Shown here: positions 39,976-45,783 of the stretch, in pieces
How the letters are laid out: each line of letters opens with the position of its first letter
Position numbering within the stretch: the first letter of the stretch is position 1
DNA from: JBGTNQ01 sp038212375
GTDB lineage: Bacteria > Patescibacteriota > Minisyncoccia > Phycocordibacterales > Zambryskibacteraceae
Direction: 5' to 3'
DNA: 45,783 nt
NCBI GenBank assembly: GCA_038212375.1
Contig: JBBQUO010000002.1
Span: 1-45,783 of the forward strand
Made by a program: the position numbers and the translations under genes
The notes under the pieces: generated by a model
Told to the model about the DNA's origin: nothing
What the model saw: the letters and a program-made list of their open reading frames with translations, nothing else
Databases searched by the model: none

Positions 39976-41766
39976 ATGAAATTTTCTGAATCGTACGATC
40001 CATCAAAAGAAGAGGCTCAGGGTGGAGTTTTGGTAAACGAAGGAGAAATAAGTGGAGAATATCCACCAATTAATATTGAAGATGAGTCAGAGGAAGATCT
40101 GCCGAATGAGCAAATCGACTCGAAGCGTTCTATTTACGGAGGTGAAGCGGAAGAGGGTTTTGAATCTTCGACTGAGCTTGCTCCTTCAAGTAAAAAGATT
40201 CAATCAGAGATTCAGGCTGGCATCGATACCTTAAGAGAAAAAATCGAAAAGCATACGGTTGAAAACAAAAGTGCACAAGAAGGAGAGAGGGTCAACATAA
40301 AAGAAAGAGTTTCCAAAGTGGCTCACGGAGAAGAGCAGATTGAAAGCCGAGAAGTTTCTGAGATGAATAAGCGGGTGCTGTATGAAGATGAACGAGCATC
40401 AGTATTCAATAGAATTACACCACTTGAAAAAGCTGTAGAAAATCTGAATCACACCATCACACTTGAGTCCGATGAGTTGGCATACTTGAGGAGTAAGCTA
40501 AGTGCTCTACAAGGGACGGGGAATGCATCAGAGATTGGAACTATCCAAGCAGAAGTTCAAGAGTTAGAGGAAAGGGTCCATGAAAACACAATCTTGCTTC
40601 AAAAAAGAAAGCAGTCATTGAAGTCTGTGAGTACATTTGAAGAAAAGTTATGGGGCGATGTACCAGATGACTTGTCGAATAACACCAAGGCTCTCTTTTC
40701 AAGTATTAAACAAGTAAAAAGCGCAGAAGACCTGCTCGCAGTATTTGATACATGGGGAGCGCTCCCTGGAGTTGATAGTTTAAGTAAGCCTCTTACTGAT
40801 CGGGAAACAGTAGAACACTTCCTAGAAAGTATGAATTCAGAAAGTGAAGATGAGGTAACACTAAAAGCATCTAAAATTTTTGAAAATCCCGTTCTTAGGG
40901 ATTTAGCGCTGGGTCTTCCAAGGAAACAAAAACATGAAGAGGTTGAAACGCTCTCAACAGAGCCAGAAATAAGACCATTTTCGCAGCAACCTTCTCAAGA
41001 AGAGCTAGAAATACAGCAGCAAAAAGAACTGAGAAGTTTGTATCAAGAGGAAAAAGATCTAACGAAATCAAAAGAAATTCTTTCTTCAAATATATTTCGT
41101 TTGGCTCCATTTCTTATGAAAGTGACGAAGGGGGGAAGAGAGAAGCTCTCAGTATTAAAACGGGTGGGATTGAGTCCTAATGGTGTACGAACTGGCGGGT
41201 CTGGTCTTGAATTTGCTCGAATGTTTAAGCTCAAAGCTGTTAAGGAAAAAAAGGCCCTCATCCGTGGTCACTCTGACAAAAATTTTTCTCATGATGTTGA
41301 TAAACGATTTTGGTCAGAGGATCAAATACGCCAAAATAATTTTCTTACTACGAATGATGTACGTATGGAAAGAATGAGAGACAAAGAACAGCTTGAACAT
41401 AAAGATACAAGACAAAAAAACCGGATCGCCATTGGTGAATCACTAAAGAAACAAGCTGGGAAATCCTCAATATTTGTAAAGTTATTTAGTAGATTGTTTA
41501 AGTCGCAAGAGCAAGATTCATCAATAACTCTAGATGGTATTATTATGCCAAAGAGACACGAAGTATTTGAGGATAAGGTAGCTGAAGATACTGCAGCAAA
41601 AACTTCCTTCGACACAGATAGTGCTGAAAGATCTGGTGCAGAAGAGGATCCAATTGTAGAGATATCCGAAAATCAAGAAAAAAGAAAGATACAAAAACAG
41701 CAAATTAAAAAAGTAAAAACTGACGGAAAACCTAAGGCAAGAACTAGAAAAAAGAGCAAACTATAA
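39976..41766 (+). CDS. Large charged coiled-coil protein, unknown
   Basis: 596 residues without signal peptide or membrane helix. The first 70 are acidic (EDESEEDLPNEQ). Heptad-like coiled coil covers about 75-215 (IQSEIQAGIDTLREKIEKHT; LEKAVENLNHTITLESDELA). There is a small globular part about 220-320 and a second helical part about 335-370. A basic central region about 370-470 (FLMKVTKGGREKLSVLKRVG) follows. The C-terminus is strongly basic (KVKTDGKPKARTRKKSKL). No family recognised. Charge layout suggests an RNA- or DNA-associated scaffold; this is inference. Its own leaderless promoter separates it from map. Confidence 0.8.
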   Translation: MKFSESYDPSKEEAQGGVLVNEGEISGEYPPINIEDESEEDLPNEQIDSKRSIYGGEAEEGFESSTELAPSSKKIQSEIQAGIDTLREKIEKHTVENKSAQEGERVNIKERVSKVAHGEEQIESREVSEMNKRVLYEDERASVFNRITPLEKAVENLNHTITLESDELAYLRSKLSALQGTGNASEIGTIQAEVQELEERVHENTILLQKRKQSLKSVSTFEEKLWGDVPDDLSNNTKALFSSIKQVKSAEDLLAVFDTWGALPGVDSLSKPLTDRETVEHFLESMNSESEDEVTLKASKIFENPVLRDLALGLPRKQKHEEVETLSTEPEIRPFSQQPSQEELEIQQQKELRSLYQEEKDLTKSKEILSSNIFRLAPFLMKVTKGGREKLSVLKRVGLSPNGVRTGGSGLEFARMFKLKAVKEKKALIRGHSDKNFSHDVDKRFWSEDQIRQNNFLTTNDVRMERMRDKEQLEHKDTRQKNRIAIGESLKKQAGKSSIFVKLFSRLFKSQEQDSSITLDGIIMPKRHEVFEDKVAEDTAAKTSFDTDSAERSGAEEDPIVEISENQEKRKIQKQQIKKVKTDGKPKARTRKKSKL

Positions 41767-41769
41767 CAT

Positions 41770-41775
41770 TATATT
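41770..41775 (+). promoter_or_regulatory. -10 box candidate for ndk (near-leaderless)
   Basis: TATATT, then five bases, then the ATG at 41781. A slightly short spacing makes it weaker than the others. Confidence 0.4.
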
Positions 41776-41780
41776 TACCC

Positions 41781-42380
41781 ATGAAACCACAAAAAGAACG
41801 CAGTTTTGTCATTATTAAGCCGGATGGAGTACAAAGGACACTTATTGGAGAGATTATCAGTCGCATTGAGCGCACTGGGCTAAAAGTCGTTGCGATCAAG
41901 ATGTTTGTACCAGACAGGGCTCGTGCTACCCAACATTATGGGAAAGATGATGCATGGTGCGAAAAGGTAGGAGCTCGAACTATTGAAAACATTGAGAAAG
42001 GGGGCGGAAGGCCAGAAAAAGCTGCTATCGAATATGGCCGAGATATCATCAATGCACTGCTGAATTATATGACTTGTGGACCAGTCGTGGCGATGGTAAT
42101 TGAGGGAAACCATGCTGTTGGTATTGTTAAAAAGCTCGTAGGAGGTACTGAGCCCCTTACGTCAGACGTAGGAACGATTCGAGGTGATTTCACTGTGGAT
42201 TCGTATTCTACAGCAAATGTGGGTGGTAGGGCTGTACGAAATCTTATTCACTGCACAGATGTACCTGAAGAAGCGCAGAGAGAGATCGATATTTGGTTCA
42301 AGCCAGAAGATATTATTGATTATCGATTAGTCCAAGAACAGATTCTCTACGACGTAAATATTGATGGAATTCTTGAATAA
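41781..42380 (+). CDS. ndk: Nucleoside diphosphate kinase (enlarged form)
   Basis: 199 residues against about 140 in most bacteria. It transfers the gamma-phosphate of ATP to NDPs through a phospho-His. ERSFVIIKPDGVQRTLIGEI, YMTCGPVVAMVIEGNHAVGI and GTIRGDFTV are canonical. The catalytic His sits in NLIHCTD. There are three enlargements. About 25 residues lie after YGKDDAW (Lys/Glu-rich, EKGGGRPEKAAIEYGRDI). About 12 residues (SYSTANVGGRAV) come before the active-site His. A C-terminal extension of about 15 follows. Catalysis should be retained. A strong terminator follows. Confidence 0.94.
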   Translation: MKPQKERSFVIIKPDGVQRTLIGEIISRIERTGLKVVAIKMFVPDRARATQHYGKDDAWCEKVGARTIENIEKGGGRPEKAAIEYGRDIINALLNYMTCGPVVAMVIEGNHAVGIVKKLVGGTEPLTSDVGTIRGDFTVDSYSTANVGGRAVRNLIHCTDVPEEAQREIDIWFKPEDIIDYRLVQEQILYDVNIDGILE

Positions 42381-42382
42381 TG

Positions 42383-42418
42383 AAAAACAAAAAACCTCGT
42401 AAGAGATTTTTTGTTTTT
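42383..42418 (+). terminator. Terminator after ndk
   Basis: AAAAACAAAAAACCTC / GAGATTTTTTGTTTTT with one C-A mismatch and loop GTAA. Confidence 0.9.
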
Positions 42419-42521
42419 AGCATAAGGCCAAGAATCTGTCGGTTTTTCCATCGGAGCTTTTCTTTTTATACCCTTTGTTTTCTAATGTCTTATCCACCTA
42501 CTATTCATCTTTTTATAAGAC

Positions 42522-42527
42522 TATAAT
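42522..42527 (+). promoter_or_regulatory. -10 box of the structured RNA
   Basis: Perfect TATAAT, placing the transcript start at about 42533-42535, which is the first base pair of the long helix. No good -35 seen. Confidence 0.6.
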
Positions 42528-42532
42528 CCTTT

Positions 42533-42696
42533 GTAGGGTTATACAGCAAATTTTCTAGGACAAATAACTATTCAGGGAATCTCATATTGTATTGCCTCTT
42601 GGGGCAATTCTGCGGATACCCACCTATGTACACGTACTAGGGAATTATGCATATAACCCTACATGAGATCCCCATTCGAATTTCGAATGGGGTTTT
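42533..42696 (+). ncRNA. Structured RNA candidate, 6S-RNA-like architecture
   Basis: No reading frame is supported between 42419 and 42805. Position 42532 starts TGTAGGGTTATA, which pairs perfectly with TATAACCCTACA at 42652-42663. Next, GCA (42546-42548) pairs with TGC (42648-42650). AATTTTCTAG (42549-42558) pairs with CTAGGGAATT (42637-42646, two G-U). That makes 25 pairs with a mismatch and two single bulges. Inside is a large open loop (42559-42574 and 42622-42636), then GGG-A-ATC / GAT-A-CCC and ATTGCC / GGCAAT. A TATAAT ends five bases upstream and a terminator (CCCCATTCG / CGAATGGGG plus TTTT, 42670-42696) follows six bases after the helix. Pairing ends, central bubble and terminal hairpin are the layout of 6S RNA, which binds RNA polymerase. 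That identity is inference; the pairing and signals are seen. Confidence 0.65.
42670..42696 (+). terminator. Terminator of the structured RNA
   Basis: 9-bp stem CCCCATTCG / CGAATGGGG (two further A-T pairs possible) and TTTT. Confidence 0.85.
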
Positions 42697-42793
42697 CGTA
42701 TGGTTTAACCTTGATAGTACGTCTATTGAGGAATGTAGCGGGGATTGATAGTTTTCAATCAAAATAGTATATACGTATCTGAAGATAACAAGA

Positions 42794-42799
42794 TATAAT
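42794..42799 (+). promoter_or_regulatory. -10 box of the following membrane gene (leaderless)
   Basis: Perfect TATAAT, then CAGTAT, then the ATG at 42806. Confidence 0.65.
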
Positions 42800-42805
42800 C
42801 AGTAT

Positions 42806-43204
42806 ATGAATTTTCGTAATACGCTTCTTCCAACGTGTATATTGGCTCTCTTTGTATATTATCTCCATATTACAGCGCTGAGAGAGCATCTCTATTTCCA
42901 TCATTGGTGGTTTCACATGATCATTCACGTTCTTACTGGTGCGGTGCTCGCTCTGGCTACCTTGTACATCTATGCTGGCATCTCTTCTCGAAAGGGGGAA
43001 AGTTTTACAAAACTTGCTGCAGTTGCATTACCGTTTGTACTTCTGTGTGCGGTAGGGTGGGAAATATTCGAACTTATGACGGGACTTATTTATATTACTG
43101 GCACTGACTATACTATCGATACAACAAAGGGAATTTTTACGGGACTTGCTGGAGGATTATTTGGTATTTCGTATGCACATTTTATTCATAAAAGAACGAG
43201 TTAA
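42806..43204 (+). CDS. Four-helix membrane protein (YjdF/DUF2238-like)
   Basis: 132 residues. Helices are near 8-25, 38-58, 70-90 and 107-124. HHWWFHMIIHVLTGAVLAL and GWEIFELMTGLIYITGTDYT with IDTTKGIFTGLAGGLFG are reminiscent of the family's WE..EF..G.....DT..D...N..G pattern. The physiological role of that family is unclear. The start is fixed by the TATAAT ending six bases upstream. The beta-CASP RNase gene begins five bases after its stop, so the two are probably co-transcribed. Confidence 0.8.
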   Translation: MNFRNTLLPTCILALFVYYLHITALREHLYFHHWWFHMIIHVLTGAVLALATLYIYAGISSRKGESFTKLAAVALPFVLLCAVGWEIFELMTGLIYITGTDYTIDTTKGIFTGLAGGLFGISYAHFIHKRTS

Positions 43205-43209
43205 TTATC

Positions 43210-44580
43210 ATGAGTACTACCGTTACATTTTGGGGAGGAGTAGGGAGTGTGACAGGAGCAAACTTCTGCTTAGAAGGAGAAGACTTCAAAGTTCTTATTG
43301 ATTGCGGAATCCTACAAGGTTCACCTGATGCAGCAAAGGTTAATGCTTTGGAATTTCCTTACGATCTTACTACTGTCGGTTCGCTATTTATTACCCATGC
43401 TCACATGGATCATATTGGGAGAATACCTAAGCTTGTAAAAGACGGATTTACAGGGACAATATTTTCAACACCAGCAACAAAGGAACTTGCGCAACTAATG
43501 CTGGGTGACGCAGTTCGCATTCTAGACAGTGATGCACGAAAGCACGGCCTACTTCCGCCATATACCCCAGCAGATGTTGCGAAATCTTTTTCTCAATGGA
43601 AAACGATCCCTTACCACACAGAAACACAGATAACACCGCATCTTTCTGTGGTACTCAGAGACGCAGGGCATATTCTTGGGTCTTCTATGTATTTATTTAC
43701 CTGTAAAGACGCATCAGGTTCCTCAAAGACCATTTTGTTTTCTGGAGACCTCGGTAATTCTCCATCTCTCTTGTTGCCTGATACAGAATACGTAGATGAT
43801 GCAGATTATGTCGTTATGGATAGTGTGTATGGTGACAGAAACCATCCACCAAAAGGGGAGCGAGAGGAACGTTTTAAGTACGTGGTAACAAAAACTATTC
43901 ACGAAGGTGGAGCTCTCGTTATTCCGGCATTTTCTCTCGAAAGAACTCAGATTATTCTCTACGAACTGAATGAACTCATCGAATCAAAACAAATCCCGAG
44001 TGTGCCCGTGTTCCTAGATTCTCCACTTGCTATCTCTGTTACATCAATTTATGAACGTGTTCATGATCTCTATAACACTGCGATTAAAAAGGATATTGCA
44101 AGTGGCGATGATATCTTCGAATTTCCAAGACTCAAAGAAACCGCACGAGTTGCCGAATCTCACCAGATCGACAGTACACCGAATCCAAAAATTATTATTG
44201 CAGGATCCGGGATGTCGAACGGCGGAAGGGTGCTCCATCATGAGTCGGTCCATCTTCCTGATTCTCGAAGCACACTGCTTCTTATGGGATATCAAGCTAT
44301 TAATACCCTCGGAAGGCAGCTTGAAGAGGGGATGAAAGAAGTAGTAATTAATGATGAAAGAGTTGAAGTTCGTGCCCACGTAGAGAATATTACCGGATAT
44401 TCTGCTCACAAAGACTCAGATGGACTTGTTGATTTTGCTGGGCACGCACTTCCGCGATGTAAGACATTTTTTATTGTTATGGGTGAACCAAAGGCATCAC
44501 TGTTTCTTTCACAAAAAATGCGAGATACGATTGGTGCACAGACTGTCATTCCAGAAAGAGGAAAAGTGTACGAGCTCTAA
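43210..44580 (+). CDS. MBL-fold beta-CASP RNA-processing nuclease
   Basis: 456 residues, related to CPSF-73/Ysh1-type RNases. Zinc motifs are THAHMDHIGR (HxHxDH), DAGHILGS, SGDLG and, in the beta-CASP part, IIAGSGMSNGGRV and HVENITGYSAHKDSDGL. The beta-CASP domain spans about 190-370. It likely acts as an endo- and/or 5'-exoribonuclease in RNA turnover. It lacks the extra C-terminal domain of RNase J. It is intact in all metal ligands, in contrast to the degenerate MBL protein at 17929. Confidence 0.92.
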   Translation: MSTTVTFWGGVGSVTGANFCLEGEDFKVLIDCGILQGSPDAAKVNALEFPYDLTTVGSLFITHAHMDHIGRIPKLVKDGFTGTIFSTPATKELAQLMLGDAVRILDSDARKHGLLPPYTPADVAKSFSQWKTIPYHTETQITPHLSVVLRDAGHILGSSMYLFTCKDASGSSKTILFSGDLGNSPSLLLPDTEYVDDADYVVMDSVYGDRNHPPKGEREERFKYVVTKTIHEGGALVIPAFSLERTQIILYELNELIESKQIPSVPVFLDSPLAISVTSIYERVHDLYNTAIKKDIASGDDIFEFPRLKETARVAESHQIDSTPNPKIIIAGSGMSNGGRVLHHESVHLPDSRSTLLLMGYQAINTLGRQLEEGMKEVVINDERVEVRAHVENITGYSAHKDSDGLVDFAGHALPRCKTFFIVMGEPKASLFLSQKMRDTIGAQTVIPERGKVYEL

Positions 44581-44587
44581 GTGTAAC

Positions 44588-44616
44588 TTTTCAAAAGACC
44601 TACTTCACGCTAGAAT
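44588..44616 (+). promoter_or_regulatory. Promoter of the TIG-domain gene (leaderless)
   Basis: TTTTCA (44588-44593), 17 bases, TAGAAT (44611-44616), then seven bases and the ATG at 44624. An ATG at 44615 overlaps the -10 box, as at recJ. Confidence 0.6.
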
Positions 44617-44623
44617 GGGTCTC

Positions 44624-45466
44624 ATGAAATCAAACACATCAATGAATATTCGGTTTTTCAGTGCGTGCGCGGTATTGTGCGTTGCGACTTTTTTGCCACA
44701 CGGAGTTTTTGGGCAAGAGGTAGTGGTACCAAGTATCACGGCAATTACACCATCTGGAAATACGATTGGAAGTCTAGTTTCAATTGTAGGAAAAAACTTC
44801 GATATTAACTCACTTGTTTCGTTTGATGGAATCTACGGCACGTTGATCGTACCTAACCTTATATCGTCAACAGCCCTTACGTTCATGATCCCTTCTGTAT
44901 ATCCCGGAGTTCATTCAGTGCAGGTAACTCAGAAAGGGAATGTAACCACACTGAGCAATCTCTATTCTGTCGATGTTGTTGCATCATCACGTACTCCTAA
45001 ACCAGTATTTTCTGTAACTCCCCATATTTTGAATCCTGAAAGTAAAACGGGAGAGACAGATCTCGTGTATTCATTGGTTGATCCGATGAATGCTGACCAA
45101 TATCTTCTTACAGTCAATTGTCCACAAGGCATCACAGCTCGCATGAAAGACGATGTTGTGTGCGGAAATACCGTTCTGTGGAAAGGTCTCCAAACGTTTC
45201 CAATTACATTCAATAATACAAGTGGTGAGTACACATATATCTCTGTTGCAATGAGAGGTTTTGATAAAGGGGGTAACCTTGTTGGAAAGGATTCAGGGAT
45301 TGTTGGCATCGCTCCTTTCATTGGAAGCCTATCGGTGCCGACCTCAGTAGGCGTACTTCAAATTCCAATCTCTGTTCTTACTCCTGATCAAAAAAGTGAT
45401 TTAATAAAAAAAATACAAGCAGCAATTGCACTCCTAACACAACAATTACAGAGTTTAAAACCCTAG
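44624..45466 (+). CDS. Secreted IPT/TIG-domain protein
   Basis: 280 residues. The signal peptide is MNIRFFSACAVLCVATFLPH with a probable cleavage after VFGQ (about 29-32). An IPT/TIG domain follows (PSITAITPSGNTIGSLVSIV, GKNFDINSLVSFDGIYG, about 38-120), then a second beta-rich domain (about 125-245). The tail TPDQKSDLIKKIQAAIALLT with QQLQSLKP is a short helix with a Q/L-rich repeat, common at the ends of secreted CPR proteins. It may anchor to other surface proteins. No catalytic motif. Start chosen at 44624; upstream in-frame codons would precede the transcript start. Confidence 0.85.
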   Translation: MKSNTSMNIRFFSACAVLCVATFLPHGVFGQEVVVPSITAITPSGNTIGSLVSIVGKNFDINSLVSFDGIYGTLIVPNLISSTALTFMIPSVYPGVHSVQVTQKGNVTTLSNLYSVDVVASSRTPKPVFSVTPHILNPESKTGETDLVYSLVDPMNADQYLLTVNCPQGITARMKDDVVCGNTVLWKGLQTFPITFNNTSGEYTYISVAMRGFDKGGNLVGKDSGIVGIAPFIGSLSVPTSVGVLQIPISVLTPDQKSDLIKKIQAAIALLTQQLQSLKP

Positions 45467-45552
45467 TATTTTTATGTATTGATCAGCATATATGTAATTA
45501 TTTTTGAGTAAGGTGCAAAATTATGTATTGGTCTAGTTGTCAATAAACAAAA

Positions 45553-45561
45553 TGGTATACT
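45553..45561 (+). promoter_or_regulatory. Extended -10 promoter of the fibronectin-type gene
   Basis: TGG plus TATACT; start near 45568 gives a leader of about 15 bases. TTGTCA lies upstream but only 13 bases away, too close for a normal -35. Confidence 0.55.
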
Positions 45562-45582
45562 ATCCCTGTATCTAACCCCCCC

Positions 45583-45783
45583 ATGCCCCGCATCTCTCTC
45601 CTCGCAATCCTCACACTCTCTCTTCTCCTCGCATTTTTTGTCAGTCCGACCACATCCAGTCTCTTCTTACCAAAAGAAAGTCGTACTGCAATTGTTTTTG
45701 ATACCAGCATTCCTTCTACACCAGACTCTCTCACTGCAAACATCACCGGAGTAAACCAAATCACTCTGTCATGGAAACCTTCC
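45583..45783 (+). CDS. Secreted fibronectin type III-like protein, 3' end outside window
   Basis: 67 codons are visible and open to the window edge. It begins MPRISLLAILTLSLLLAFFV, a signal peptide, with likely cleavage near SPTTSS. Then come a linker and TPDSLTANITGVNQITLSWK, the first strands of a fibronectin type III domain. No Shine-Dalgarno; a C-rich stretch precedes the ATG. Only the first domain can be judged, so the full role is unknown. It follows the TIG-domain gene, forming a small group of surface proteins. Confidence 0.8.
   Translation, partial: MPRISLLAILTLSLLLAFFVSPTTSSLFLPKESRTAIVFDTSIPSTPDSLTANITGVNQITLSWKPS

Noticed and set aside
44615..44617. ATG as start of the TIG-domain protein
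   Set aside because: It overlaps the TAGAAT -10 box; the ATG at 44624 fits both promoter spacing and signal peptide.

Overview
The window looks like a chromosomal segment of a Patescibacteria (Candidate Phyla Radiation) bacterium, probably of the parcubacterial branch. The reasons are a compact S10-spc ribosomal cluster with no L30 gene between S5 and L15, almost no Shine-Dalgarno sequences in front of highly expressed genes, a type IV pilus locus next to a ComEC homologue, and large repeat-rich secreted proteins. The standard bacterial code works throughout. No rRNA, tRNA, IS element, prophage or CRISPR array was seen. The lineage is inferred from gene content, not from a tree.

Layout. 1-3373 is the 3' part of a giant secreted Ig-like/PA14 protein. 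3553-10439 is a pilus operon: PilB, PilC and three pilin-like proteins, one with large carbohydrate-binding-like domains. 10463-12356 holds tpiA-pgk. 12429-13032 (minus) holds a HIT hydrolase and a small membrane protein. 13068-17019 is recJ-rnhA-comEC (membrane part). 17035-17628 (minus) is a superoxide dismutase, followed by a tiny basic protein and the detached, metal-site-degenerate MBL domain of ComEC. 18783-19454 (minus) holds a Cys-rich protein and L28, followed by an M50 protease on the plus strand. 20288-25501 is the str group (S12, S7, EF-G), split by an island of two small membrane proteins, a zinc-ribbon protein and a dispersed repeat. 25940-38443 is tuf, S10 to L15 and secY, with one foreign-looking gene between L2 and S19. 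adk, map, a coiled-coil protein and ndk follow. 42420-42805 holds no gene but has a well-supported structured RNA candidate. 42806-45783 carries a membrane protein, a beta-CASP RNase, an IPT/TIG secreted protein and the start of a fibronectin-type protein.

How it fits together. PilB/PilC/pilins and ComEC point to DNA uptake; RecJ and RNase H sit beside ComEC. The rest is translation, protein export (SecY, Map) and nucleotide balance (Adk, Ndk). Transcription signals are unusually readable. There are many strong stem-loop terminators. Extended -10 promoters (TGnTAnnaT) are common. In at least seven genes the -10 box ends 6-7 bases before the ATG, which predicts leaderless mRNAs.

The most interesting signals are: (1) a 6S-RNA-like element at 42533-42696, with its own -10 box, a 25-bp end-to-end helix and a terminator; (2) systematic leaderless promoters; (3) an inverted repeat inserted in frame in rnhA; (4) a ComEC split into two genes with lost metal ligands; (5) a str-operon island with a CGTCTCGAnCT repeat; (6) an S10 operon cut into several transcription units.
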